Source: Christiangramia echinicola DSM 19838 (GTDB lineage: Bacteria > Bacteroidota > Bacteroidia > Flavobacteriales > Flavobacteriaceae). From it: DNA of 64,000 nt. The position numbers and the translations under genes were made by a program. The number at the start of each line of letters is the position of its first letter. Position 1 is the stretch's first letter. The stretch lies in NCBI RefSeq assembly GCF_000423065.1, contig NZ_AUHG01000018.1:107305-171304 (forward strand), written 5' to 3'. Positions 25,224-34,658 of this stretch are shown in pieces. The notes beneath the pieces are model-generated. The model searched no databases. It had not been told where the DNA came from and saw only the letters and a program-made list of their open reading frames with translations.

Positions 25224-26705
25224 ATGGATTTTAACAAGAAATATATCAATTCAATATTAGAATTAGGTTTAAGACCGGAATATAACATTGGTGAAGTGTC
25301 TTTGGCAGCCTTATATCGCCAAGTAGGATGGAAAAATTTTGATGATAAAAGAAGGTTTAGTGAAGGTAAAGTCAACGAAGAAGGAAAGTTATTTTTTAAG
25401 GAGTTAAACAATGGGGTGAAAAAAGATGGTGATATCCTAATCTTCGATGATTGGAAGCTAATAATCGAATCTGCCCTTTCTACTCCTAAAATGAGATCAC
25501 AAGCTAAACTAAAATATCCTACTTTATATCCCTTCGTACCAGATTGTGCTTTGTACTCCAATGCTGCTAGATTAAGTAGTAATCCGTGGAATCCAGGTAA
25601 TTTAATCGAAAAAATAATCTTGTTAGGGGTGGATTCTAAAAAAGAAGCAGACGAATTATGGAAGGATTTATTTACGGCCCTTTCTTGTGACCACGAAGAT
25701 AAAAATGAAGATTTCCTTGCAAGATTAATTACTAAGCAATTTCACCCACGCCGACCAAAAAATGTGATTTGGGAGATAAACCAATTCACACAAAAAGTAA
25801 AAAAGATTGATAAAGAAATTCTCAGGAATTCACCAGCTGCAATTTTCACAGAAGATCTAAAGAAAATTATTTCTTTAAAAAGTCAATTGACTAGAAGACA
25901 ATGGTTGTCTATTCTGGAAGCTAACGTCCGCATTGTATGCGCAGCTCATATATTATGGATTTGTAATTTAAATTCAATTGTTTGGAGTTTCTTTAAATCT
26001 GCCTTGAATCAAGAGATTTTTAGTAAAGAAAAGTTGCATCAAGATTTAAAATTTCAGGCTAATGAGCTTTGGAAATTAGAAGAAAAAGTAGTTCCTATTA
26101 TTAAGGAACAAGTACAAAGGTTTGTAAAAAGTCAAATTAGTATCAATTTTATTCTTAATAAACTTGAAAAAAGCGGGACTAAAATTTCTCTGGAAAGCTT
26201 AGATGAAATCTATGAAATAGGGAGAATAGTTCAAGAAAATATTACTACTAACCGTTGGAACAAATCCATTCTGGGAGAGATTAACGAAGTAAGCGAAGAA
26301 GACACTAGGCTGTTAAACTGTAAATCAGGCATCTCTAAGAGAATATTTGAATTTGTAAGGTATTCTATTGGACAGAAACAAACTGCTGATCCTCATAAAA
26401 AAAATTATGATCAATCATTTTGGCTGAAAAAAAATGGGAATTACTCCGCGGCTCCATGGATATTGGATTTAGGGCCGGCTTCAATACTATCTATGGTTTA
26501 CTGCTGTAGCTATAAATATGATCAAAACCGAACAATTAAAGATCTAATGCATCACTTGCAACGATATGGGATAATTATTAATCAAACAGATCTTGAAACT
26601 AGTAATTTGTTAAATACGCTTTCAACGCTTCAAGTAGTAAGTGACTCTCCTGATGCCGAAGGTGGAATGGTTATTATTAATCCTTTTTCTAAAAACAGAA
26701 ATTAA
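25224..26705 (+). CDS. DptG-like protein of the restriction operon
   Basis: 493 residues, soluble, mostly helical, without a P-loop or nuclease motif that I recognise. The N-terminus MDFNKKYINSILELGLRPEYNIG and the middle RQWLSILEANVRIVCAAHILWICNLNS look like scaffold helices; the C-terminus has IKDLMHHLQRYGIIINQTDLE, perhaps a winged helix. Size and place between a P-loop ATPase and a very large HerA-like ATPase match DptG. It starts 6 bp after the upstream stop and its TAA overlaps the next ATG (TAATG). I do not recognise it by sequence alone. Confidence 0.45.
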   Translation: MDFNKKYINSILELGLRPEYNIGEVSLAALYRQVGWKNFDDKRRFSEGKVNEEGKLFFKELNNGVKKDGDILIFDDWKLIIESALSTPKMRSQAKLKYPTLYPFVPDCALYSNAARLSSNPWNPGNLIEKIILLGVDSKKEADELWKDLFTALSCDHEDKNEDFLARLITKQFHPRRPKNVIWEINQFTQKVKKIDKEILRNSPAAIFTEDLKKIISLKSQLTRRQWLSILEANVRIVCAAHILWICNLNSIVWSFFKSALNQEIFSKEKLHQDLKFQANELWKLEEKVVPIIKEQVQRFVKSQISINFILNKLEKSGTKISLESLDEIYEIGRIVQENITTNRWNKSILGEINEVSEEDTRLLNCKSGISKRIFEFVRYSIGQKQTADPHKKNYDQSFWLKKNGNYSAAPWILDLGPASILSMVYCCSYKYDQNRTIKDLMHHLQRYGIIINQTDLETSNLLNTLSTLQVVSDSPDAEGGMVIINPFSKNRN

Positions 26706-29700
26706 TGAACAGATTTCATCGAATTCTTAAAAATTATATCATTGAAAACTCAAGAAATTGCTTTAGTAACAGTGGTAATGGAATGGCTCGTGTTTTAGTT
26801 AAAGGAATTCCCTTTACCATAGCAGAAGATTTTGTTCAAAATATAGTTGAATTAGGAGGGTTGGTTATACAAGATCGTAAGATTCCAATTTTTCTATGTG
26901 ATGATAAGATAGATAACTGGGTAGAACCTAAGGATGAGAATGGAGGAGTATGCGGAAAAGATTATGTTTTAAATCTTCGAAACAGCAGGTCTTTTAAAAA
27001 TATTATAGTATTGATAGGACAGGGCTCATCATTAGATAAGTCAAACACCACTAGTTTTATTCCAATAGGAATTAATGACGAAGTTCAAGATGAAATTTGG
27101 ACTAAGCAAAATATGGTCCAATATATCGTTGAACATGCTCTAAATGATGGATCTTTTCCATTTTATAATGATAAAAATAAAAGAGATGAAGTTTATACGA
27201 TACTAGAAAACTTCAAACCGGGAGACTCTCACCAAGGTGAACATGAAAGCCAGTGGGAGTTTCTTCAGCAGATCTCAGAAAGAGGAAAAGAAGGATCCTT
27301 ATCAGAATTAAAAGCTCTTATGGGTTTCATTAGTACTGATAAACCGGAAAACTTCAACCTTAGTAAATGTGAATTAATTTTTAGTAAAATTGCTGATTCT
27401 TTTGAATCTGGTATTCGAAAAACAATAGATGAATGGCTAGAAAAAAATATTGACGAGCATACTCAAGAAGCTTTAAAAGAGTTCGGAAATCATTTTTCAA
27501 TGGTAAATGATTCTATTTCTTCTTTTAGAAATTCACCGTTTTACTATTACAGTTCTATATCCTGGAATACTCATTATGATTGGTGGGAAACTTTAAATGA
27601 GGAAAAATGGCAAGAAATTTTAGATGAAACCGTTGATACAGAGAATGCTTGTAAAGTCGAAGTTACCAATGCACTATTCCGAAATTTAAAGCCGTGCCCG
27701 ATTGTACTGGATGAAGCAAACTTTAAAATTACTCATAGAAGGAACCTAGATATAAATAAAGATCTGGAAATCTTCAAAAAAAAGAGGGGGTATGAAAAAA
27801 TCGATCAAATATCAATCGATAATCCATCGAAGGTGGAATATGAGGGGAAACCCAGTATACATAAAACTCCTATTTTTTATCAATTTAGGATAGAAGGTTA
27901 TAACAACAGTACCCAAAAAATAATTAGTTTAAAAAACTATGAACCAGGTTTTGTATTTGATATTGCTCAAATCGAAAAAGTGTCATCCCTAAAAAATGCA
28001 GATAGAAGGGGCTCCAAAAACAAAATTTGGAAATCAAATTTGGTTCTCAGTAATTCAGGATCTCATGAGTTAAATTTTTATTGGGATGAAAAAAGATTTG
28101 AATTTAAAGAGGGGGTTTACAAAGAAACTTCGACTCAAGACTCTAAAAAAATAGTACTGAAACCCCTTCTGCAAGAAGCTAAAGGCTCTGCGGTATTTAG
28201 CTTGGAAAATGAAATCAATATTACTATTACCCTAGTAGATAAGGAAGATGGCAGCCTCAATAAAATTTTAATTACTGCCCTAACCAACGACAAAGAACCG
28301 GTTGGAGTCTTTAACATATACGACCAGCTAATAATAAAAAATAAATCAAACAAGGGTATAAACGAAAAGGTTTCACTTAACCCCTCTTGGAATAATTTAC
28401 ACCAAATTCAGGATTGGATAATTAATAGTCCAAATCAATCCTACTTCCCAATTTTGCTTGGGACAGATTTCAGACAAAATTTTGAAAAGCCCGATTGGAA
28501 TAATAAGGCCTTAATCTCTGCTTTCGATTTAAATATTGATTGTAGACCGAATTTAAAAAACTATACTCCTCCTTCAAATTTGGTTGAAATAAGAAGACAG
28601 ATTATCGATTTGATCATTAATGAAGAACAAAGTCAAGAATCTTTACAACCCCTAATAGAATACCGCCCTTTACACAATGGTATAATTAAAGAGAAGTTAC
28701 TAGGATTAACACTAGATTATTTAAAACAATATCAGGATTGGTTTGAATCTGATCCAGAAATTGCTTCGTGGTTTGATATTATAGCTATTAATAAAGTTCA
28801 AGATGATGTTTTAGAAAATGATCCTTTTGCGATACTATTAAACCCGTTCCATCCAATTCGAATTGCCTGGCAGTTACAAGCTCAAAACATATTAAACGAT
28901 GCATTAGGAGAAATTCCATGCCCCGCAGCAGGAATTTTTGAGTCTTCACAATTCCCTGATTCTTTCGCCTTACCATGTCATCGATCTCAATCTCAATTCG
29001 ATTATAAAACGTTTCTTTCAATAGATAGTGATAGCACATATTGGAGTCTTCTATGGAATAGCGAGAAATTAAATGAAATTAAGAATATTAAAACTACAAG
29101 CATCTTCGACAAAACCTTTGGGCTACAGATCCAAGGTTTAGATGATGGGCTTTCTAGCACCCAAATAGAGCACACTTTGTCAGATATTTTCCAGATAAAA
29201 TCGGGGCAAAATAGTATAAATGCTCAAGTTTTTAGTGAATCATCCGAAACTAATTTATTTAATGAAGGTGTAGCGAATTGGGTCTCAAACAACCTAGGAG
29301 ATCATAAATTTATTAATAATCGCAAGGAGGTAAGAGACATTTGGCATTCCAGTGGTAGTAAAAAATTAAATATTTTTGATACCCGAGAACTACGTTTTCA
29401 GCCAAGCGCAGAAGAGCTTGTTGATATAACTTCAGATTCTGGTTATAATCTTAAATGGTATAATATAGACCGTCAAAAATCAAGGGGGAATTTAGATCTA
29501 ACAATTATTAGCCACCTTTCTAATCAAAGTCCGGCTTTGATACAGAGCACAACATCATCAATAATCTTCAATGGGGGAGTAAGTAGGGAGAGAATTAGGT
29601 ACTCAACAGAAAACGATTCTGGGAAAATTTCATTCACTGAATCTCGTCTTTATACCGAACAAAACCTAGAAGAATTACAAGATGATTTAAGTAAAGCCCT

Positions 29701-32212
29701 ATCTAACTTGATCTATATTATTGAAGGAAAGGTAAATTTAACCAGTTTTGGTCATCTCAATACCACTCCTCAACTTAGCTTTGTAAAAAGCAAACTGCTA
29801 AATTCCGATTATTGTGCAATTTCTTCTAGTGCAGTGGATCCTTCAGCTTTTTTTGATTCGAATGGGAATAATCTTCTATGGGATTACGAATTACCCTCAT
29901 ATTCAAAAAAACAATCCTCTAAAAGTGGTTTCTACCTATTAGCTAAAAAATCAGAAACAATTGTTGCTGCAGTTAATAGGAGTGTCCGTAATATTCAAGG
30001 AATGGGAAATGTCAGTAATAAGGTTATTGACGATTTGTTAGGTGAGATTTCTGGCAGGGGAATCCCTACATTGAAAACATTAGCTTCAGGTGGGGCGAGT
30101 GCTAATGGGGAAATAGGCATGCTTACAGCTATGCAACTTTTGCAAAATTTTGATATCGATGATGAGAGTTTCGAGTTTTTTCCTTTTAAGGATGGGAATA
30201 AGTTTAACCTTTTGGTCCCAGTTGACCCATTTTCCAGTCAATTAAACGCTCTTTACGATAGGCTTCAAATAGAGAAACTAAGACCAGACCTTTTAGCTAT
30301 AAGTATTTGCTTGAACGGCGAAGATATTAAAGGTATAAAAATCACACCGATTGAAATCAAGTACAGAAACTCTAAAATGAATTTTAGGGAATTGAAATCA
30401 GCATTAGAGCAATGTCATAATTTCACCAATTTCTATAACATTTTGTTGGAGAAAAGTTTAAAGTCTACGATGTGGGACATTGCTAGATGCAGGCTCCTTT
30501 CTGATATGTTATCATTTTCTTTTGCCACATATGGAAGAAGATTAAGCAATCAAACCGATAAAATTAAATGGGCTGAAATTCAGACTAAAGTTATTAACTC
30601 AATCAACAACCATAGCAAAATTACCCTAAATGACGAAGGCCGATTGTTAGTAGTTTCAAATTGGAATATTACTGAATTTGATCAGGTTTCAAGTAGGAAG
30701 TTCAAAGATGTTCTAAAAATTTCGTTTGAAGACGCCAAAGACCTGCTATTAAAGCAAAACCAAGATAAATTTTCAAATTTAGGAACGATAGTTGGAGGTT
30801 GGAATTTAATGTGCGCAGGTTGTTCCAACGATGGAAAAGAGCAATTTAATAATGATTCCTTAGAAACGACGGAGATCAAAGACGAAATTAAGGATGAAAA
30901 AGAAAATTATCAGAACGCTCTTGATAAAGGTGTAAAAGAAGGAAAGGAATCAGCTGGAGAAGAAATAGAAAATACATTATCTGGTCAAAAAGAAGAATTA
31001 AAAGAGAAGAAGGTCCGTGAAGAATTTTATTTTAATGATGGAATTAAATTTTCAGTAGGAAAACAGGAAGGAGCTTTAAAAGAAATTGACCATATTTTCC
31101 ATCCTAGTAATACCAAATTAAACCAACTTAATGTCGGTATTGTAGGGGATTTGGGCACTGGTAAAACACAGCTCATTAAGGCCTTGGTATACAACATAAC
31201 TAAATATCCTGATCAAAATCGAGGTACTACGCCTAAGTTTTTGATTATGGACACTAAAAGGGATTACGATGGAAGTGGGGATAAAGAAAGTGACAGGAAT
31301 TTTGTTAAAAGTATCAACGCTAAAATTGTAAAACCGCATAACCTTCCAATTAACCTATTTAATATTCGGAACAATAAAGGAGGTCACCCAGCATTAGCCA
31401 AAGCGGAATTTTTTATCGATATTTTAAGTAAAATTTTTGGAGGAATAGGACCAACCCAAGAGCATAATATTTTATCTGCTGTAATCGAATGTTTTGAAGA
31501 AAATGGGTACCAGCCTTATCAAGACGATTATAGTAATTTCATCTCTCCTACTTTAAAAGATATATTTATCAAGTATGAAGATAAAATAGGTAATAAAAAA
31601 GATGTTCCATTTTCTATAATGTATAAGCTTGTTTTAGGCAGGTATTTTGAGCCCGATGCAAATGAAACTATAGATTTTAAAGATTTCTTCAACCAGTCCG
31701 TAGTTCTAAGTTTAGGCGGGATAGCAGGTAATGATAAGAACCTCAAAATGGTGATGATATTTTTCCTAAATATGTACCGGGAATACATGCTAGGAGTTAA
31801 AAAATTAGAATTTATAAATTCAAATGGATACCAATTAAGGTCAATTGATAGTTACCTATTAATTGATGAGGCGAACCTAATTATGGAATATGAATTACCG
31901 GTCCTCCAGGATATATTACTTAAAGGAAGGGAATTTGGTATAGGAATTATTCTGTCCTCTCAATATTTATCTCATTTTAAAAAATCCGGGACAAATTACA
32001 TTGAACCTTTATTGACATGGTTTGTACATAAAGTTCCGAATGTATCCATTCGAGAATTAGAGGCCTTAGGATTAACCAATGTAGATGACGGCATGATTAA
32101 CAAGGTTAAAAATTTAGAATGCCATTATTGCTTATATAAAGGACTAGGATCTCCAGGTGAATTTATAAGAGGTATTCCACACTATATACTAGATAAAGAA
32201 AATAGAAAATAA
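26705..32212 (+). CDS. very large HerA/FtsK-like ATPase resembling DptH
   Basis: 1835 residues. The last about 400 are a HerA/VirB4-type motor: Walker A GDLGTGKT (1481-1488), Walker B SYLLIDEAN (Asp1721, Glu1722), then GIILSSQYLSHF as the sensor and REFGIG before it. A long charged helix precedes it (about 1395-1450, EIKDEIKDEKENYQNALDKG). The first about 1370 residues have no domain I can name; the N-terminus starts with repeated VLIGQG and PIGIN elements. DptH proteins of Dnd restriction have this size and C-terminal ATPase. The TAATG coupling to the upstream gene indicates a complex. No nuclease motif was recognised. Confidence 0.6.
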   Translation: MNRFHRILKNYIIENSRNCFSNSGNGMARVLVKGIPFTIAEDFVQNIVELGGLVIQDRKIPIFLCDDKIDNWVEPKDENGGVCGKDYVLNLRNSRSFKNIIVLIGQGSSLDKSNTTSFIPIGINDEVQDEIWTKQNMVQYIVEHALNDGSFPFYNDKNKRDEVYTILENFKPGDSHQGEHESQWEFLQQISERGKEGSLSELKALMGFISTDKPENFNLSKCELIFSKIADSFESGIRKTIDEWLEKNIDEHTQEALKEFGNHFSMVNDSISSFRNSPFYYYSSISWNTHYDWWETLNEEKWQEILDETVDTENACKVEVTNALFRNLKPCPIVLDEANFKITHRRNLDINKDLEIFKKKRGYEKIDQISIDNPSKVEYEGKPSIHKTPIFYQFRIEGYNNSTQKIISLKNYEPGFVFDIAQIEKVSSLKNADRRGSKNKIWKSNLVLSNSGSHELNFYWDEKRFEFKEGVYKETSTQDSKKIVLKPLLQEAKGSAVFSLENEINITITLVDKEDGSLNKILITALTNDKEPVGVFNIYDQLIIKNKSNKGINEKVSLNPSWNNLHQIQDWIINSPNQSYFPILLGTDFRQNFEKPDWNNKALISAFDLNIDCRPNLKNYTPPSNLVEIRRQIIDLIINEEQSQESLQPLIEYRPLHNGIIKEKLLGLTLDYLKQYQDWFESDPEIASWFDIIAINKVQDDVLENDPFAILLNPFHPIRIAWQLQAQNILNDALGEIPCPAAGIFESSQFPDSFALPCHRSQSQFDYKTFLSIDSDSTYWSLLWNSEKLNEIKNIKTTSIFDKTFGLQIQGLDDGLSSTQIEHTLSDIFQIKSGQNSINAQVFSESSETNLFNEGVANWVSNNLGDHKFINNRKEVRDIWHSSGSKKLNIFDTRELRFQPSAEELVDITSDSGYNLKWYNIDRQKSRGNLDLTIISHLSNQSPALIQSTTSSIIFNGGVSRERIRYSTENDSGKISFTESRLYTEQNLEELQDDLSKALSNLIYIIEGKVNLTSFGHLNTTPQLSFVKSKLLNSDYCAISSSAVDPSAFFDSNGNNLLWDYELPSYSKKQSSKSGFYLLAKKSETIVAAVNRSVRNIQGMGNVSNKVIDDLLGEISGRGIPTLKTLASGGASANGEIGMLTAMQLLQNFDIDDESFEFFPFKDGNKFNLLVPVDPFSSQLNALYDRLQIEKLRPDLLAISICLNGEDIKGIKITPIEIKYRNSKMNFRELKSALEQCHNFTNFYNILLEKSLKSTMWDIARCRLLSDMLSFSFATYGRRLSNQTDKIKWAEIQTKVINSINNHSKITLNDEGRLLVVSNWNITEFDQVSSRKFKDVLKISFEDAKDLLLKQNQDKFSNLGTIVGGWNLMCAGCSNDGKEQFNNDSLETTEIKDEIKDEKENYQNALDKGVKEGKESAGEEIENTLSGQKEELKEKKVREEFYFNDGIKFSVGKQEGALKEIDHIFHPSNTKLNQLNVGIVGDLGTGKTQLIKALVYNITKYPDQNRGTTPKFLIMDTKRDYDGSGDKESDRNFVKSINAKIVKPHNLPINLFNIRNNKGGHPALAKAEFFIDILSKIFGGIGPTQEHNILSAVIECFEENGYQPYQDDYSNFISPTLKDIFIKYEDKIGNKKDVPFSIMYKLVLGRYFEPDANETIDFKDFFNQSVVLSLGGIAGNDKNLKMVMIFFLNMYREYMLGVKKLEFINSNGYQLRSIDSYLLIDEANLIMEYELPVLQDILLKGREFGIGIILSSQYLSHFKKSGTNYIEPLLTWFVHKVPNVSIRELEALGLTNVDDGMINKVKNLECHYCLYKGLGSPGEFIRGIPHYILDKENRK

Positions 32213-32239
32213 GGATAAGGAAGGATGCCTCACTGTGCT

Positions 32240-32902
32240 CTAAATATTTTTGAACTGATATTTACATTTATTGTATAGTGGACATATTTGACAATTCGGG
32301 GACCTTTTTTTACAAACCAAAGATGCGAAATCAAGAATAGCCCAATTTATTTGGGCTTTTTTTGGATAATCTACTACCCTTTTTGATAAACTTTGTAAAT
32401 ATGGGTCGTGACGAATATCTGCTAACTTCCTGGGACCAAAGAATCTTTCTAAAACTCTAGCCATGTTAACATCTAGTAATGGAGAAGGATTGTTAAGAAT
32501 AAACAGCTCATAGGCATTAGAAATATATTGCCCCATCATAGGTAACTTTTCTGCCTCTTGCCTAGTTTTAGGGAACCTCCCCTTTCTCCTTTTCATCTCT
32601 TGAGCCAACTTGTACATCCTGGCGGCTCTTTGCTTATATAACCCGATTGGTTTTAAAGCCTCCTGAAGGTCCAATTCAGTTGCTAATCCTAATCTCTTCC
32701 AAGAGGGATATTTTTCAATAAATGATGGGAAAAAGTTTGATACAGTTGTTGCTTGGGTTCTTTGGAGTAAAACCTCAGAAATTATTTTCTGGTAATTATT
32801 CGCTGAAGGGTTTCTCCAGGGAAAGGTTCTACCGTTTTCTTCAAACCAATTAATGATCCTTTCTTGGAAAAGCTGAATTTCTTTATGTGTAATCTCAATC
32901 AT
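32240..32902 (-). CDS. HhH-GPD thymine-DNA mismatch glycosylase, Mig.Mth type
   Basis: 220 residues, about the size of a bare HhH-GPD core; the MutY C-terminal NUDIX-like domain is absent. HhH motif LPMMGQYISN (120-129) puts Tyr126 where endonuclease III has the catalytic Lys and MutY a Ser; Asp144 (PLLDVNMARV) is the catalytic Asp. The same Tyr/Asp pair, with the same numbers, is known in the T:G glycosylase of Methanothermobacter (Mig.Mth). A 4Fe-4S site follows: Cys197, Cys204, Cys207, Cys213 (C-X6-C-X2-C-X5-C). It converges on the DptH-like gene with 27 bp between stops. Likely role: repair of T:G made by 5-methylcytosine deamination, like Vsr. Confidence 0.85.
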   Translation of the reverse strand: MIEITHKEIQLFQERIINWFEENGRTFPWRNPSANNYQKIISEVLLQRTQATTVSNFFPSFIEKYPSWKRLGLATELDLQEALKPIGLYKQRAARMYKLAQEMKRRKGRFPKTRQEAEKLPMMGQYISNAYELFILNNPSPLLDVNMARVLERFFGPRKLADIRHDPYLQSLSKRVVDYPKKAQINWAILDFASLVCKKRSPNCQICPLYNKCKYQFKNI

Positions 32903-33042
32903 ATAAGTTCCAATACACGGAAAATAACTGAATATTATTTATTTCTCGATTAATAATTTCAAACTCTTCAAAAAATAAGAAAGATATTTTTCACTAATAA
33001 ACGGAGAAATAACGGAGAAAAAACACGCTATAAAAACAAAAA
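32903..33042. other. short intergenic stretch beside the element
   Basis: A/T-rich sequence upstream of the glycosylase gene, with no ORF. It leads into the displaced tRNA terminator and att copy; part of the 380-bp gap to the integrase. Confidence 0.4.
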
Positions 33043-33070
33043 ACCCTCAAAATCAACAGATTAAGAGGGT
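33034..33070 (-). terminator. displaced terminator of tRNA-Leu (left end of the element)
   Basis: On the minus strand ACCCTC (33070-33065 side) and GAGGGT (33048-33043 side) form a 6-bp stem followed by TTTTTTG. The same hairpin with a different loop lies after the intact tRNA-Leu at 39744-39716. It is what was left behind when the element pushed the tRNA 3' end away. Confidence 0.7.
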
Positions 33071-33075
33071 CTTTG

Positions 33076-33097
33076 GTACTCGGGACGGGACTTGAAC
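33076..33097. repeat. attachment site, left copy (tRNA-Leu 3'-end fragment)
   Basis: A 22-bp sequence (GTACTCGGGACGG at its start) identical to the 3' end of the tRNA-Leu at 39749-39770. No other part of the tRNA is present here. Together with the flanking terminator hairpins the similarity extends, imperfectly, over about 65 bp. This is the direct repeat expected when a tyrosine integrase inserts into a tRNA 3' end. Confidence 0.85.
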
Positions 33098-33229
33098 ACC
33101 TCTATTTTTAACATTTAAACACCTCAACAAAAATAGATAAAAAGCCTTATAAATTCTATTATTACAAGTATAATGATACTTTCACGAAAATAGAATAAAA
33201 TAGAAACAAATTGAACTAATAAGAATTAC

Positions 33230-33249
33230 TGCGTACAAATGAGCGTACA
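33230..33249 (+). repeat. arm-type repeat, left end
   Basis: A 20-bp sequence made of two GCGTACA copies (TGCGTACAAATGAGCGTACA). It recurs with one mismatch at 39672-39691 near the other end of the element, in the same orientation. It lies just upstream of the integrase gene, so it is a candidate binding site for integrase or excisionase. Confidence 0.6.
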
Positions 33250-33284
33250 ATTTTATATATTTACATTGTTCAAATGTATTTATT

Positions 33285-34655
33285 ATGGCAACCATTTATT
33301 TTTTATACCGATCTACGCGAAAAACTGCACCTTTAACCGTTCGACTTCAAGACCACGACCAAAAAGGCAAAAAATTCCAATTTCAGGCAAAGACTCAATT
33401 TGAAGTCTCAAAAGTTTATTGGGAACAAACCCGGCATAAAAAAAGAAATGTAAGTGCAACCGATAAGAAAGAAATTTCCGAAGTCAATAAGGAACTATCC
33501 AAAATTGAAAACTACCTAATTAGTAAATTCAAAGAAGAAAAGCCAGAACCCACACAAAAAGACTGGCTAAAAGAAACAATTTACAATTTTTACAACCCAC
33601 AAAAAGACGAACAAAAGAGCGATCTTATAATAGATTGTATTCAGCACGTAATAGATACGGCAGGAACGCGCGAAAATTCCAGAGGCGGTTTAGGCTTATC
33701 AAAGAGCCGGGAAAAATCCTATAACAATCTTTTGAACGTGTTTAAAAAATTTCAGGGTAACAAGAAGTATATAGTTAAAGATGTAGATATAAACTTTGGA
33801 AAAAGATTTTTAAACTGGCTATTAAACGAACAAAAATATTCTGAAGGTTATGCACGAAAAAAGATTGATGATCTTAAATCTGTTTGTGCAGATGCTGAGG
33901 TAAATGGCATAGAAACCAGCCCACAATTGAAAAAGGTTAAAGGCGGAAAAACTACAAATGATTATATAATCTATTTAAGCCCCTCAGAACTTAAAAAGAT
34001 AGAAAAGACTAAGTTAGTTAGCGAAGCACTACAAAACGTTCGTAAATGGCTTTTATTAGGCTGTAATATAGGGCAAAGAGGTGGCGACCTTTTAAATATT
34101 ACTCAGGAAAATTTCATTGTTAGAAATGGATTAGAGATAATCGAACTTAAACAGCAAAAAACAGGAAAAAATGTTACTATTCCAGTTCTACCCAAAACCA
34201 AAGAAATTTTAAAAGAAGGATTACCTTATAAAATTGCAATTCAAAATTTTAATAATGGTTTAAAGGAATTGTGCAAGATTGCCGAAATAGACGAATACAT
34301 ACCAGGTGCAAAAATTGCTATGGTAAATGAGAAAGGGGTAGAATTACCTAAAGACGAAAACGGTAAATATATAGGCAAAGGAAAAAAAAGGAAAATTACC
34401 GGGGAATTTCCTAAACACGATTTAATTACTTCACACGTTTGCAGGCGATCATTTGCAACCAATCAATATGGTAATTTACCCACCCCCCTAATAATGCAGG
34501 TCACGATGCACGCCACAGAAAAACAATTCTACGGCTATATAGGCAAATCTTCTATGGACTATGCTCAACAAATAGCGGATTTCTACGCCAAACAAAATAC
34601 CAAAGAAAATAAAGAAACTAAATTGAAAATTATTAGCAAAACCAGTAATTCTTAA
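33285..34655 (+). CDS. int: tyrosine-type integrase
   Basis: 456 residues. N-terminal arm-binding region and SAM-like domain (about 110-220), then the catalytic domain with Arg265 (GQRGGDLL), His384-x-x-Arg387 (HVCRR), His409 and a candidate nucleophile Tyr416 (EKQFYGYIG). Length and the phage-integrase plus Arm-DNA-bind structure match Bacteroidota transposon and phage integrases. It lies beside the left att site and integrates the element at the tRNA-Leu 3' end. The following gene starts 4 bp after its stop. Confidence 0.93.
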   Translation: MATIYFLYRSTRKTAPLTVRLQDHDQKGKKFQFQAKTQFEVSKVYWEQTRHKKRNVSATDKKEISEVNKELSKIENYLISKFKEEKPEPTQKDWLKETIYNFYNPQKDEQKSDLIIDCIQHVIDTAGTRENSRGGLGLSKSREKSYNNLLNVFKKFQGNKKYIVKDVDINFGKRFLNWLLNEQKYSEGYARKKIDDLKSVCADAEVNGIETSPQLKKVKGGKTTNDYIIYLSPSELKKIEKTKLVSEALQNVRKWLLLGCNIGQRGGDLLNITQENFIVRNGLEIIELKQQKTGKNVTIPVLPKTKEILKEGLPYKIAIQNFNNGLKELCKIAEIDEYIPGAKIAMVNEKGVELPKDENGKYIGKGKKRKITGEFPKHDLITSHVCRRSFATNQYGNLPTPLIMQVTMHATEKQFYGYIGKSSMDYAQQIADFYAKQNTKENKETKLKIISKTSNS

Positions 34656-34658
34656 TCA

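Noticed and set aside
21237..32212. Classical Dnd phosphorothioation operon
   Set aside because: No dndA, dndB, dndC, dndD or dndE gene is present in the window; a cytosine methyltransferase is at the start instead.
21237..32212. DISARM or BREX system
   Set aside because: No DrmA helicase, DrmB (DUF1998), PglX, PglZ or BrxL motif was seen; the ATPase set does not match those gene sizes.
32240..32902. MutY adenine glycosylase
   Set aside because: The protein is 220 residues without the NUDIX-like C-terminal domain, and it has Tyr126 where MutY has Ser; this points to T:G glycosylase instead.
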